A DNA stretch of 64,000 nt from Corynebacterium camporealensis (lineage in GTDB: Bacteria; Actinomycetota; Actinomycetes; Mycobacteriales; Mycobacteriaceae), in contig NZ_CP011311.1 in assembly GCF_000980815.1 (NCBI RefSeq), positions 2,256,773 through 2,320,772 of the forward strand, read 5' to 3'. The position numbers were made by a program, and so were the translations under genes. Of this stretch, positions 43,280 through 52,233 are shown piece after piece (position 1 is the first letter of the stretch; the number at the start of each line of letters is the position of its first letter). The notes below the pieces were generated by a model, which saw only the letters and a program-made list of their open reading frames with translations, had not been told where the DNA came from and searched no databases.

Positions 43280-44539
43280 TTACTTCTTCGGGGTCAAGAC
43301 ATCCTTGCCCACGAATGGGCGCAGTGCTTCCGGAACCACGACAGAGCCATCGGCCTGCTGATGGTTTTCCAGAATAGCCACCAGCCAGCGGGTGGTAGCC
43401 AAGGTGCCGTTCAGCGTGGCGGCAGTCTGAGCCTTGCCATTTTCATCGCGGTAACGGATGGACAGACGACGTGCCTGGAAGGTGGTGCAGTTCGAAGTCG
43501 AGGTCAGCTCACGGTAGGTGCCCTGCGTGGGGACCCATGCCTCGTTGTCGTACTTACGTGCTGCGGAATCACCCAGGTCACCACCAGCGATATCGATGGT
43601 GCGGTACGGCAGCTCCATGGCAGCGAGCATGTCCTTTTCCATCTGCAGCAGCTGCTGGTGCTGCTCGGCTGCATCTTCTGGCTTGCAGTAGACAAACATC
43701 TCTAGCTTGTCGAACTGGTGCACGCGCAGGATGCCGCGGGTGTCCTTACCGTGCGAGCCTGCTTCACGACGGAAGCAGGAGGACCAACCGGTGTAGCGCA
43801 GCGGACCATCAGACAGATCGATGATCTCGTCCTTGTGATAACCAGCCAGAGCAACCTCGGAGGTGCCGACCAGGTAGAGGTCATCGGCAGGCAGGTAGTA
43901 GACCTCGTCGGAGTGCTGACCCAAGAAGCCGGTGCCCTGCATGATGTCCGGGCGGACCAGGACCGGCGGAATCATCAGCTGGAAACCAGCCTCGCGCGCC
44001 TTCTGCGCAGCCAGCATCAGCATGCCCAGCTGCAGGAAGGCACCGTCGCCGGTGAGATAGTAGAAACGTGCGCCGCCCACCTTGGCGCCACGCTTGACGT
44101 CGATAAGCCCCAGCGACTCACCCAGCTCCAGGTGATCCTTCGGCTCAAAGTCGAATTCTGGAATCTCGCCGACTTCTTCAACGAGCACGAAGTCATCCTC
44201 GCCACCCGCCGGAGCGCCCTCGACCACGTTGGAGAGCATGTACTGCAGGCGAGTGACCTCAGCTTCAGCGGCGTTCTGAGCCTCTTCAGCTTCTTTGACC
44301 TTGGCCTTGAGCTCGTTAGAGCCCTCCAGCAGCTTCGGGCGATCTTCCGGTGCGGCCTGACCAATCTTCTTGCCAAAGGCCTTCTGCTCGGAGCGCAGCT
44401 CATCAGCCTTCTGGATGGACTGGCGGCGGGATTCGTCGGCAGCCAGCAGCTGATCGACGATAGCCGGATCCTCTCCCCTGTTGACCTGGGAGGCTCGTAC
44501 AACGTCTGGGTTTTCGCGGAGGAACTTTAGATCAATCAC
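43280..44539 (-). CDS. serS: Seryl-tRNA synthetase
   Basis: Charges tRNA(Ser) and tRNA(Sec)-type substrates with serine. The N-terminal coiled coil (about residues 25-105, rich in Glu, Lys and Ala) and the class II core are clear: motif 2 in [22 protein letters not shown] and motif 3 in the C-terminal segment [18 protein letters not shown]. The GTG at 44539 (protein starting [10 protein letters not shown]) matches the family N-terminus. No Shine-Dalgarno is present; TAGGCT, 7 bases upstream, fits a leaderless mRNA. The protein has 419 residues. Confidence 0.97.
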   Translation of the reverse strand: MIDLKFLRENPDVVRASQVNRGEDPAIVDQLLAADESRRQSIQKADELRSEQKAFGKKIGQAAPEDRPKLLEGSNELKAKVKEAEEAQNAAEAEVTRLQYMLSNVVEGAPAGGEDDFVLVEEVGEIPEFDFEPKDHLELGESLGLIDVKRGAKVGGARFYYLTGDGAFLQLGMLMLAAQKAREAGFQLMIPPVLVRPDIMQGTGFLGQHSDEVYYLPADDLYLVGTSEVALAGYHKDEIIDLSDGPLRYTGWSSCFRREAGSHGKDTRGILRVHQFDKLEMFVYCKPEDAAEQHQQLLQMEKDMLAAMELPYRTIDIAGGDLGDSAARKYDNEAWVPTQGTYRELTSTSNCTTFQARRLSIRYRDENGKAQTAATLNGTLATTRWLVAILENHQQADGSVVVPEALRPFVGKDVLTPKK

Positions 44540-44568
44540 GCAGTAGAGCCTACCCCACACCCAATTCC

Positions 44569-44605
44569 TTGTACTGGTAATAACCTGCGATTTAAAATAT
44601 GTATA
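44569..44605 (+). promoter_or_regulatory. Promoter of the GntR gene, leaderless
   Basis: TTGTAC (44569-44574) and TAAAAT (44593-44598) have an 18-bp spacer; the predicted start site falls on the ATG at 44605. GGTAATAACC (44576-44585) in the spacer could be a GntR half-palindrome for autoregulation. Confidence 0.6.
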
Positions 44606-45357
44606 TGCCCACCTCGCACGAACTCCCACCGCACCCAATTCACGACGGACCTATCCCCAAACACGCGCAGCTGCGAGACATTCTGGAGGAGTTGTGTGAG
44701 ACCACCTTGCAGCCCGGCGATTTACTGCCCGGTGAGCGCGTTTTGGAAGAAACCTACGGCGTCTCCCGCATCACTGTCCGGCGCGCCATAGGTGACCTCG
44801 TAGCCGCGGGCCGCCTGCGACGCGTCCGCGGCAAAGGCACCTTCGTCGCCCCGAATCCTTTGGTCTCGCGCCTGCACTTGGCCTCTTTTTCTGACGAGAT
44901 GGGTGCGCAAGACGTGCATGCCTCCTCCAAGATTCTGCTCGGTGGGCGGGCAAATGCTCCGGAGGAGGTCACGCAGTTTTTCGGCACCTCTGCCAACACC
45001 ACACATACGCACTTGCGACGCCTGCGTTTAGGCGATGACGTTCCTTATTCCATCGATGATGGCTGGTATAACTCCCAGTTCGTTCCCAATTTGTTGGAGA
45101 ATGACATTTATAATTCGGTTTATGCGATTTTGGATACCCGCTTTAACGTTCCGATAACCGAGGCCGATCAAACAGTAACGGCCGTATCTGCGGATGCGGA
45201 TATGGCAGAGCTTCTCGATGTCGCCGAGGGCGATCCACTGCTGCACATCGTGCGCCAATCCCGCAGTGGCGATAAGCCGGTTGAGTGGTGTTCTTCGGTG
45301 TACCGCCCCGACCGTTACCACCTAAATACCCGGGTCAGCCGGGCAATGGAGATGTAG
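44605..45357 (+). CDS. GntR-family regulator, HutC/UTRA type
   Basis: A 250-residue regulator. Residues 20-85 form the GntR winged helix ([23 protein letters not shown]). The C-terminal UTRA sensor domain (about 95-245) contains [10 protein letters not shown] and [18 protein letters not shown]. Such proteins bind sugars, sugar phosphates or related effectors. The ATG at 44605 is chosen because the promoter predicts transcription starting there; an ATG six bases upstream is possible. It is divergent from serS. Targets are unknown. Confidence 0.87.
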   Translation: MPTSHELPPHPIHDGPIPKHAQLRDILEELCETTLQPGDLLPGERVLEETYGVSRITVRRAIGDLVAAGRLRRVRGKGTFVAPNPLVSRLHLASFSDEMGAQDVHASSKILLGGRANAPEEVTQFFGTSANTTHTHLRRLRLGDDVPYSIDDGWYNSQFVPNLLENDIYNSVYAILDTRFNVPITEADQTVTAVSADADMAELLDVAEGDPLLHIVRQSRSGDKPVEWCSSVYRPDRYHLNTRVSRAMEM

Positions 45358-45390
45358 GAACCAGGACAATAAGGCTAGGATAGGAGCCCT

Positions 45391-46455
45391 ATGAATAACT
45401 CCACCGCGTGGCGCTCCGCCGCCGCAATGCGCATCCTTCTCGTGGCAGCCCTGGCTGCCGCTGCCTTTTTGGGCGCCTTTGCGTATTTCAGCGGCAACAC
45501 GTCGACCTCCGCTGACGGCAACGGAGACCCCGCCAATCCGGAAGAAACTGATGCTCAGGTCATTTCCTTTACCACTGCTGATACCGGGTCCTGCCTGACT
45601 TGGGGGCACAACCCACAAGGTGAAGTCACCAACTTTGAGACCACCTCCTGCGAGGACGAGCACCGCTTTGAGGTCTCTACCCGCGAGGACTTGAGTACCT
45701 TCCCGACCAGTGAGTTCGGCCCGGATGCCGCCATGCCAGATGTGGAGCGCCAGAACGCGCTTCGCGATGAGCTCTGCCAGGCCGCCACCGTGCGCTACTT
45801 AGAGGGCAAGTTCGATCCTTCCGGTAAGTACGACATTGCTTCTATCCTTCCGCCGGCTGCGGCCTGGGAGCAGGGCGATCGCACCATGCTCTGTGGCCTG
45901 CAGACCACCGATATCAACGGTGAACCGCAGCTGACCACCGGCAAGGTGGCCAACGTCGACCAGGCTCTCGTTGCTGAACCGGGTACCTGTTTGGCCCTGG
46001 AGGACAACCAACGCGGCCTGCCGGTCGATTGTGCCGAGGACCATCAACTCGAAACCGTCTCGATTATCGACTTGAACGAGCGCTTCCCGGATGGCTACCC
46101 CTCGGATGAGGACATGGATAACTTCCTAGATGAGACCTGTACCGCCAACGCGGAGGAATACCTCGGCGGCGAGGAACAGCTCTACCAATCCACGCTGCAA
46201 CCCTTCTGGGGCTCGTTGAGTGAGACCTCCTGGAACACCGGTTCTCGTTCGGTGAACTGCTCGCTTATCCACACTGATGGCGACGGCTTCTCGACGATTA
46301 CCGGCACCGCCAAGGACGGCCGCGACGGCCTGCGCATCAACGGCGAATCACCAGAAGAGCGCCCGGAACGTAACCCGCTGCGCAGCGAGCAGGACAACAA
46401 CACCGACAACACCCCGGCAGCACCGACGCCTGCTGCGCCTGCACCGGCTGCTTAA
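45391..46455 (+). CDS. Septum-formation-family membrane protein (Rv3835 type)
   Basis: A 354-residue protein with a membrane anchor at about residues 13-33 and a large outer region. Two similar cysteine-bearing units follow, beginning GSCLTWGHN and GTCLALEDN, each with a SCEDEHRFEV or DCAEDHQLET segment. This is the pattern of the Septum_formation (PF13845-like) domain. A short Pro/Ala tail ends it. The equivalent Rv3835 also lies between serS and a small zincin gene in mycobacteria. Its molecular function is unknown; an envelope or division role is suggested by the family name only. Confidence 0.82.
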   Translation: MNNSTAWRSAAAMRILLVAALAAAAFLGAFAYFSGNTSTSADGNGDPANPEETDAQVISFTTADTGSCLTWGHNPQGEVTNFETTSCEDEHRFEVSTREDLSTFPTSEFGPDAAMPDVERQNALRDELCQAATVRYLEGKFDPSGKYDIASILPPAAAWEQGDRTMLCGLQTTDINGEPQLTTGKVANVDQALVAEPGTCLALEDNQRGLPVDCAEDHQLETVSIIDLNERFPDGYPSDEDMDNFLDETCTANAEEYLGGEEQLYQSTLQPFWGSLSETSWNTGSRSVNCSLIHTDGDGFSTITGTAKDGRDGLRINGESPEERPERNPLRSEQDNNTDNTPAAPTPAAPAPAA

Positions 46456-46802
46456 TGTATAGCGTCAGCGAAGAGCGCTTTGACGAGATGGTCAATGCTG
46501 CGCTGGACAAAATCCCCGATGAGTTTGTCCACCAGATGCGCAACCTGGTCATCATGGTCGAAGATTACAACCCCGACCAGCCCCAACTACTGGGGCTGTA
46601 TGAGGGCGTCTCGCTGACCGAGCGCACCCACGATCACACTGGCTTTCTCCCCGATGCCATCTTCATCTACCGCCACGCGCTGCAATCCATCTGCCACAGC
46701 GAGGAGGAACTCGCCCACGAAGTAGAGGTCACCGTCTTCCACGAACTAGGCCACTACTTCGGCTTTGAGGAAGACCGCCTCCACGAACTCGGCTGGGGCT
46801 AA
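46455..46802 (+). CDS. Small zincin-like metallopeptidase family protein (Rv3836 type)
   Basis: A 115-residue protein with the zinc-binding motif HELGHYFGFEEDRLHELG near the C-terminus (HExxHxxGxxE-type), as in the actinobacterial family formerly called DUF1025. It starts on the stop codon of the previous gene (TAATG) and so is translationally coupled. Its 3' end overlaps the convergent phosphatase gene by 4 bases. A proteolytic substrate is not known. Confidence 0.85.
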   Translation: MYSVSEERFDEMVNAALDKIPDEFVHQMRNLVIMVEDYNPDQPQLLGLYEGVSLTERTHDHTGFLPDAIFIYRHALQSICHSEEELAHEVEVTVFHELGHYFGFEEDRLHELGWG

Positions 46803-47461
46803 CGCCGCGGCAAGTCCAAGTCCGCCCAGCGACGCAGCTCCCACTGACCGAAGTCTTTCCCGCGCGGTTCCATCACGGTCATTCCGCAATTTGGCATGTA
46901 TCCGGAGAACGCAAAATCTGCATCCACGCCAGTGGCATGCTTGCTGACGATGCGGATGGCCGCACCATGACTGACCACGACGACATCCTCGTCATCGCCA
47001 AGCCCGGCCGCGAGATTCTCCAACGCCGGCTGGTAGCGTCCCAGCAGGTCAACGTAGGATTCCCCGCCCTGCAAACGGGAGTCCGGATTGCTATCAAAAC
47101 AGCCGCGCAGCACCATCATGTACTCGCGATGCGCATCCTCGCTGCCATCCATCTCATAGTTGCCGGCATAAATCTCATGCACGCCGTTAATGACTTCCAC
47201 CGGATAAGAAAAGCGCGGGTGACCAGTAACTTCTTCATAGGAACGCGCGGCCAACTGCGCGGTCTGCTGGGCACGCAATGCCACTGAGCAGTACATGCGC
47301 AACTTACGCTCACCGACGTACTCGGCAATCTCCCGCCCGGCGCGCACCGCTTGGTCGCGGCCGCGTTCGGTCAGCTCGGCTCCTGGGGGACGAGTATCCA
47401 GCAGGCGTTCAATATTGGAAAAGGTCTGGCCGTGGCGCAGGAGAATGATTCTTCCGGTCAT
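46799..47461 (-). CDS. Histidine phosphatase (phosphoglycerate-mutase-like, Rv3837c type)
   Basis: A 220-residue member of the histidine phosphatase superfamily. The nucleophile His is in LLRHGQTFSN at about residue 9; the second His is in VVVSHGAAIR near residue 165. The 2,3-bisphosphoglycerate-dependent mutase function is not assured; many such proteins are broad phosphatases. The gene follows pheA by 9 bases on the same strand and overlaps the zincin gene end-on by 4 bases. Confidence 0.87.
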   Translation of the reverse strand: MTGRIILLRHGQTFSNIERLLDTRPPGAELTERGRDQAVRAGREIAEYVGERKLRMYCSVALRAQQTAQLAARSYEEVTGHPRFSYPVEVINGVHEIYAGNYEMDGSEDAHREYMMVLRGCFDSNPDSRLQGGESYVDLLGRYQPALENLAAGLGDDEDVVVVSHGAAIRIVSKHATGVDADFAFSGYMPNCGMTVMEPRGKDFGQWELRRWADLDLPRR

Positions 47462-47470
47462 GGTTTTAGA

Positions 47471-48382
47471 TTATTGCCCCCGTTGCAGGCGCGCTACCCA
47501 TTCCTCGGCCTCTTGCAGCCGCTCCACATCACGCGGTGAGTCAGCCAATTCAGTCGCGGAAGGCCACGACCCTACGAAGCGCAGTTCCGGTACACGCAAC
47601 CACAGCGCACGCAGTGCTTCTGCCACCAGCTGATCATCAATGTGCCCCACCAAATCCACATGGAAACGGTAGCTGCCCAGGCCCTCCCTAGTCGGGCGGG
47701 ATTCAATACGCGCCATATCCACACCACGGCTAGCGAATTCCTGCAGGCACGATACAAGCGAGCCTGGCACGTTCGGAATAGTAAAAATCACCGACGTCCT
47801 ATCCGACCCAGTGCGCGCCGTCGGCTTACCCACGGGTCCGACCAACACGAAACGCGTGGTGGCCTCAGCAACATCGGCAATGCCAGTCGCCACCGACTCC
47901 AAGCCATAAATCTCTGCCGCACGCGCCGGTGCCGCCGCCGCATCAACCTCACCGCGGGAGACTGCCTCCGCCGCCGCACCATTGGAGCTCGCCGGCACGA
48001 ATTCCACCTCGCCGAGGTTCTTCTCCAGCCACTCCCGCACTTGCTGATAGGCCACCGGGTGGGTCGAGAAAGTCCGCACCGCCGACTGCTGCGTTCCCGG
48101 ACGGACCATAATGTCGAAGACCACCGGCAGGTCCACCTCGGAGTAAATCTGGACCGGCTCGCCTTCCATCAAGGCATCAAAAGTCGCGGTGACTGCACCA
48201 TCCACGGAATTTTCAATAGCCACGCAGGCAAAATCCGCACGCCCGGAACGCACTGCGGCCAGCGCCTGCGACGGCGAATTCACAGCCAGCGGTTCAACCT
48301 CACCCATGTCCTGGGCAAAGCGCTGCAGCGCTGCCTCGGTGAAGGTACCAACGGGTCCAAGGAAGGCGATCGTGGTGCTCAT
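47471..48382 (-). CDS. pheA: Prephenate dehydratase
   Basis: Converts prephenate to phenylpyruvate in phenylalanine synthesis. The N-terminal catalytic domain opens with FLGPVGTFTEAAL and carries the conserved TRFVLVG near residue 190. The C-terminal ACT domain (about 205-285) has IESRPTREGLGSYRFHVD, the site of feedback inhibition by phenylalanine. The protein has 303 residues and no chorismate mutase domain, as expected for corynebacteria. On the minus strand TATGTAGGCT lies 8 bases before the ATG, suggesting a leaderless mRNA. Confidence 0.95.
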   Translation of the reverse strand: MSTTIAFLGPVGTFTEAALQRFAQDMGEVEPLAVNSPSQALAAVRSGRADFACVAIENSVDGAVTATFDALMEGEPVQIYSEVDLPVVFDIMVRPGTQQSAVRTFSTHPVAYQQVREWLEKNLGEVEFVPASSNGAAAEAVSRGEVDAAAAPARAAEIYGLESVATGIADVAEATTRFVLVGPVGKPTARTGSDRTSVIFTIPNVPGSLVSCLQEFASRGVDMARIESRPTREGLGSYRFHVDLVGHIDDQLVAEALRALWLRVPELRFVGSWPSATELADSPRDVERLQEAEEWVARLQRGQ

Positions 48383-48440
48383 AAGGCTTTAGCCTACATA
48401 GTTAAGCCCACATTGTTCTTCCGCACTAGACTGTGGCGCC

Positions 48441-49175
48441 ATGACCACTACCCGGCCGCAGCGCCTGCGCGCGGAAATCCTCATCGTCCTTGCCGTTACC
48501 TTCGGCATCTCGGGACTGCGCGCCATCCTGCGGCTGATCAACGCCCTTGCTGCCCCGGAAGCACTCAACGACCAATCCGTCACCCTCAATGCCAGCCAAT
48601 CAACCCTTGCCTGGGTCGATATCGGCTTACAGCTCTGCTCCGCCATCGCTCTTTTCGCCTACGGCGCACTCGCACTCTTCCTGCTAGCTGGCGATGGTAT
48701 CCGCATGCCCGGCTGGAAACGCGGCGACCTCCTGCACGGCATGGGCCTGGCCGCCATCATCGGCATCCCCGGCCTCGCCCTTTATGTCACCGCACTCCAG
48801 CTCGGCCTGACCAAGGAAGTCGTCCCCACCGACTTCGACAACACCTGGATCGAACTTCCCGCCCTGCTCCTGCACTCGGCCGCCAACGCATTCGGCGAAG
48901 AAGTCGTCGTGGTCTTCTGGTTACTTACCCGCCTGCGCACACTCGGCTGGGGCCTGCCCGCCGCCCTTGCCGCCTCATCAATCCTGCGCGGCACTTACCA
49001 CCTCTACCAAGGTGTTTCCGCCGGCTTCGGCAACATCATCATGGGCCTGCTCTACGGCTACTACTTCCACCGCACCGGCCGGGTGTGGCCACTGGTCATC
49101 GCCCACTTCCTCATCGATGCCGTGGCCTTTACCGGCTACGCGCTTATCGATGACATCTCCTTCCTCGGCCTCTAA
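48441..49175 (+). CDS. CPBP-family intramembrane protease-like protein
   Basis: A 244-residue protein with about seven membrane helices. The family core is present: NAFGEEVVVVFWLLTRL (Glu-Glu pair), a His in RGTYHLYQG, and HFLIDAVAF near the end. In place of the usual EExxxR, the sixth position is Phe and the Arg comes later, a variant seen in other actinobacterial members from memory. Prenyl-protease or bacteriocin-immunity roles are known for the family; here the substrate is unknown. It is divergent from pheA. Confidence 0.83.
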   Translation: MTTTRPQRLRAEILIVLAVTFGISGLRAILRLINALAAPEALNDQSVTLNASQSTLAWVDIGLQLCSAIALFAYGALALFLLAGDGIRMPGWKRGDLLHGMGLAAIIGIPGLALYVTALQLGLTKEVVPTDFDNTWIELPALLLHSAANAFGEEVVVVFWLLTRLRTLGWGLPAALAASSILRGTYHLYQGVSAGFGNIIMGLLYGYYFHRTGRVWPLVIAHFLIDAVAFTGYALIDDISFLGL

Positions 49176-49312
49176 ACCTCCACCAGCTCCCCACACCAGA
49201 CCGACGCCACACTCACTCAGCCTGAAGGGCACGACCGTGGTCGCTGTGACTTTCCTGCAAGATTGCCGCACAGCTCGGGGCCTTAAGGAGGCGACATTGT
49301 AAGGTGTAGCGC

Positions 49313-50671
49313 ATGGATAATTCAGGACGGAATCCGGAGAGGGAGTCCCGGCGCGCCGATGACTTCGTTCTCGGCTCGGACGGAAAGCCGCTACGCGATC
49401 GCTACGGCCGCCCCGTTCGCCGCCATCCCCGGAACAACGATCCTGGACGAAGCACGCGCAACCAAGGTTCACAGCGTGCCCAGGGCACCAGCCGCCCTTC
49501 GGATAACACGCGCCTTCCCCACCCGGATGAGGTCCAGCGCCGTCCGCGTGCGGACTACACCCGGCAGCTGCCACCGGAAGAACAATTCCAGCGCCCGCAG
49601 CAACAGCAGCCGCGCTACCCTAGCCAGTTCCGCGCGATGCAGCAGCGCCAACAGCAACCGCAATATCAGCAGCGCTATGCCCAGCAACCACAGCGCGCTG
49701 CGGTACCGCGCAACTACCAACCAACCCCCGGCCGCGCGCAGCGCCCCCATCGTCGCCGCAAGCGTGTTAGCCCAGTCAAGCGTTTCTTCGGCTGCTTCGG
49801 TTGGTTTATCGCCATCTTGTTGGTCCTTGCCCTGGCCATTGGCTTCTGGGCTGATACGCGTCTGACCCGCGTGGACGCGATGCCGGAAGAACAAGTTTCC
49901 AATACTGCTGGCACTAACTGGTTGCTCGTTGGCTCTGACTCCCGTCAAGGACTAACTGAAGAAGACCAGGCCAACCTGGGTACCGGCGGTGATGTCGGCG
50001 TGGGTCGTACCGATACGATAATGGTTCTGCACATGCCTACCTTCGGCAAGGCACGTATGGTCTCTATCCCACGTGATAGCTACGTCGAGGTACCTGGCTT
50101 CGGCATGGACAAGATTAACGCCTCCTTTACTTACGGTGGCCCGCAGCTGCTGACCCAAACCGTCGAATCGGCAACTGGCCTGCACATTGACCACTACGCC
50201 GAAATCGGCATGGGTGGCCTGGCTAACGTGGTCGACGCCGTGGGCGGCGTGGAAGTCTGCCTGGACGAACCCATCAACGATCCACTCGCCGCCATCGACC
50301 TGGCTGCGGGTTGCCAGGAACTCGACGGACCAAACGCCCTGGGCTACGTGCGAACGCGTGCCACCGCCATGGGCGATCTGGACCGCGTGGAACGCCAGCG
50401 CGAGTTCTTCTCCGCACTTCTTGGCGAAATCACGTCCCCGATGACGTTTATCAACCCGGTGCGTGCCATCTCCCTGGTCAACAACACCGCCTCGGCTTTC
50501 ATCGTCGACAACGGCGACCACATCTGGCACCTACTGCGCGTCGCCCTGGCCATGGGCACCGGCGTGGAAACCGAAACCGTCCCCATCGGCAGCTTCCAAG
50601 ACACCGCCGTCGGCAACGTCGTGGTCTGGGACGAGGCCGAAGCTGCCCAGCTCTGGGAGTCCATGAAGTAG
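49313..50671 (+). CDS. lcpB: LytR-CpsA-Psr (LCP) family wall polymer ligase
   Basis: LCP proteins transfer lipid-linked glycopolymers (here probably arabinogalactan) to peptidoglycan. Residues 1-150 form a cytoplasmic, Arg/Gln/Pro-rich, disordered tail. One membrane helix lies at about 160-182 (FGWFIAILLVLALAIGFWAD). The LCP domain (about 200-375) includes NWLLVGSDSRQG, GRTDTIMVLH, SIPRDSYVEVPGFG, KINASFTYGGP and GYVRTRATAMGDLDRVERQ, with the conserved phosphate-binding arginines. It is next to the pheA region, as C. glutamicum lcpB is; the symbol relies on that. Confidence 0.87.
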   Translation: MDNSGRNPERESRRADDFVLGSDGKPLRDRYGRPVRRHPRNNDPGRSTRNQGSQRAQGTSRPSDNTRLPHPDEVQRRPRADYTRQLPPEEQFQRPQQQQPRYPSQFRAMQQRQQQPQYQQRYAQQPQRAAVPRNYQPTPGRAQRPHRRRKRVSPVKRFFGCFGWFIAILLVLALAIGFWADTRLTRVDAMPEEQVSNTAGTNWLLVGSDSRQGLTEEDQANLGTGGDVGVGRTDTIMVLHMPTFGKARMVSIPRDSYVEVPGFGMDKINASFTYGGPQLLTQTVESATGLHIDHYAEIGMGGLANVVDAVGGVEVCLDEPINDPLAAIDLAAGCQELDGPNALGYVRTRATAMGDLDRVERQREFFSALLGEITSPMTFINPVRAISLVNNTASAFIVDNGDHIWHLLRVALAMGTGVETETVPIGSFQDTAVGNVVVWDEAEAAQLWESMK

Positions 50672-50684
50672 CTAAGGAATGAGC

Positions 50685-50891
50685 GTGAGCGATAAGTCTT
50701 TTCACTACAAGTTTGGCCTGTTCGTAGCCATCTGTGGCGTGCTGCTGCTCCTGTTCCGAATCGTCATCCAAGACTTTTCGGTCCTAGGAATCCTCTCCCC
50801 CATTTTCATCTCCATAGGTGGCCTTCTCTTGATGCGCGGTAAACCTGAGGAAAGCGAAAAGAGTCCCTCCATGTCCTCCAGAAGCTCGTAA
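50685..50891 (+). CDS. Small two-helix membrane protein, copy 1
   Basis: A 68-residue protein starting MSDKSFHYKFG from GTG at 50685, with AAGGA 6 bases ahead; an ATG two codons upstream is possible but too close to that site. Hydrophobic stretches at about residues 9-27 and 33-52 should cross the membrane. It is closely similar to the gene at 50970, sharing DKSF-YK-G and GVLL, so a tandem duplication is likely. No function is known. It follows the LCP gene by 13 bases and may be co-transcribed. Confidence 0.65.
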   Translation: MSDKSFHYKFGLFVAICGVLLLLFRIVIQDFSVLGILSPIFISIGGLLLMRGKPEESEKSPSMSSRSS

Positions 50892-50969
50892 CCCTCGATG
50901 ACGATCGCACAACGCGCGTGAGCTGACATTATGTGTTAGAAAACTAAACAACGAATGGAGGCAGCGCGC

Positions 50970-51146
50970 ATGAAGGACAAGTCTTTCCGCTATAAGTTGG
51001 GTTTCGTCATTGCTGCTGCCGGCGTTCTGCTGTGTTTCAGGGAGATTGTCCGCGACGACACCTCAATGGAGGTCGCTCTCGCATGGTTCGCACTCAGCAT
51101 TGTGGGTCGACTCATCATGCGCAGCGAGGAAAAGCACACTAAGTAA
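50970..51146 (+). CDS. Small two-helix membrane protein, copy 2
   Basis: A 58-residue protein, MKDKSFRYKLGF, from the ATG at 50970 with GGAGG 9 bases upstream; this start aligns with that of copy 1. Two hydrophobic segments (about 10-24 and 34-50) are predicted. It lacks the Ser-rich tail of copy 1. The gene is followed by a strong terminator, which closes the LCP operon. Function unknown. Confidence 0.65.
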   Translation: MKDKSFRYKLGFVIAAAGVLLCFREIVRDDTSMEVALAWFALSIVGRLIMRSEEKHTK

Positions 51147-51156
51147 ACGCACAAAA

Positions 51157-51196
51157 GCCTGCCCAATAGGAAGTTTCTCGAACTTCCTGGGCAGGC
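51157..51196 (+). terminator. Strong terminator after the small membrane genes
   Basis: GCCTGCCCA (51157-51165) pairs with TGGGCAGGC (51188-51196), with an inner GGAAGTT/AACTTCC stem. CCTTTGTTTTT follows. Confidence 0.9.
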
Positions 51197-51208
51197 CCTT
51201 TGTTTTTC

Positions 51209-51268
51209 TGCTGCGTCCCTTTTAGGCCGCTGCGTTTCCTTGTGGCGCTGCTGCGTTCCTTCTAGGTA
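51209..51268. repeat. GCTGCGT short tandem repeats
   Basis: Three copies of GCTGCGT-x-CC-TT with partial TTTTAGG or TTCTAGG tails lie at about 51210, 51229 and 51249, between two terminators. The same GCTGCG begins the palindrome at 51269. No function is evident. Confidence 0.5.
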
Positions 51269-51296
51269 CGCTGCGCTAAGTGAACTTAGCGCAGCG
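51269..51296. terminator. 28-bp palindrome over the DUF5926 stop codon
   Basis: CGCTGCGCTAAGT (51269-51281) and ACTTAGCGCAGCG (51284-51296) are perfect 13-bp arms around GA. The TAA stop of the minus-strand gene is inside. It is probably the terminator of that gene, without a clear T-run. Confidence 0.6.
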
Positions 51297-52212
51297 TGAC
51301 CTGGCGGGACTTAATGTTTTGCAGCTGCTTGCGCTCGTCGGCGGTCAGCTGTGCGTCGTTGCTGAGTTCTTCGGTGAGTTCCTTGGCGACGCGGACGAGT
51401 TCATCTTCGTAGGAATCGTGGGCGACTTCTGGTTGCAGGTCGAAGACTGGGGCAATCAGGCCGTGGGTGCGGAAGACACCGGCGAACTTGGTGTTCTCAC
51501 CAAGGTTCAGGTCGCCGCGGGCGGCCACGCGGGCCAGGGCGTTGAGCAGGGCGGACTCGTTGTCGTGCGGGAAGACCCAGCGGATGTGTGCCTTGCCGCC
51601 GCCAGCGTTAGCCCAGAATGCGGTGCCCGGGAATTCATCCGAGTGACCAACTTCGTGGGATTCGATGACGGAATCGTTGGCAGCCTGCAGCGACTGTGCG
51701 ATTTCCGGGGTGATCTGTGCACCTTCTGGCATCCACCAGGCGAAGTCCTGGTGTACGTCGATATCCAGGATGGCGTCGGTATCCAGCAGTTCCTTCAGTT
51801 CCGGCTGGGAACCATCCGCAGCAGTGGACTGCAGGGTTGCACCCGGCTCACTGTTCTTAACCCAGTTCAGGGCGTATGCCAGGTCGCGGTTCGGGTTGTG
51901 GGTGTGGTTTTGGACCTGCAGTGCGACGAAAGCTGCACCGCCGGCCTGCTCATCACGAATCATTGCAGCAGAAGCACCCGGCAGGACGGTGGTGACATAG
52001 ACGTCGCGGTCGATGTCTTTCACGTCCAGCTTGGCAAGTGCCGAAGGCACGAACTCCTGCAGTGCGATGAGCTGGGATTCAGCGGCGAAACCGGAGTAAG
52101 GGCGCGGGTCCTTTTCCAGGGCGGCGCGCTCTGCGGCACGAGCGGCGAGCTTGGCCTGGCGGCGGGACATGCCCTCCGGCAGCTGTTCATTCTTCTTTTT
52201 CTTCTTGGCCAT
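51286..52212 (-). CDS. DUF5926-family protein
   Basis: A 308-residue soluble protein of unknown function, conserved in actinobacteria. It opens with a lysine run (MAKKKKKNEQLPEGMSRRQ) and then an Ala/Arg-rich helix; the run is the reason such proteins are sometimes mislabelled as SecA-related. The body (about 45-300) looks like an alpha/beta domain with no recognised catalytic motif. It ends inside a palindrome shared with the terminator and precedes, on the same strand, nothing obviously related; ugpQ is 21 bases upstream. Confidence 0.8.
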   Translation of the reverse strand: MAKKKKKNEQLPEGMSRRQAKLAARAAERAALEKDPRPYSGFAAESQLIALQEFVPSALAKLDVKDIDRDVYVTTVLPGASAAMIRDEQAGGAAFVALQVQNHTHNPNRDLAYALNWVKNSEPGATLQSTAADGSQPELKELLDTDAILDIDVHQDFAWWMPEGAQITPEIAQSLQAANDSVIESHEVGHSDEFPGTAFWANAGGGKAHIRWVFPHDNESALLNALARVAARGDLNLGENTKFAGVFRTHGLIAPVFDLQPEVAHDSYEDELVRVAKELTEELSNDAQLTADERKQLQNIKSRQVTLR

Positions 52213-52233
52213 GCCCCCTAAAATACCGGGTTG

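Noticed and set aside
47642..49153. A 503-codon plus-strand frame over pheA and the CPBP gene
   Set aside because: It crosses two real genes, and its translation is Arg/Pro/His-rich without family features.
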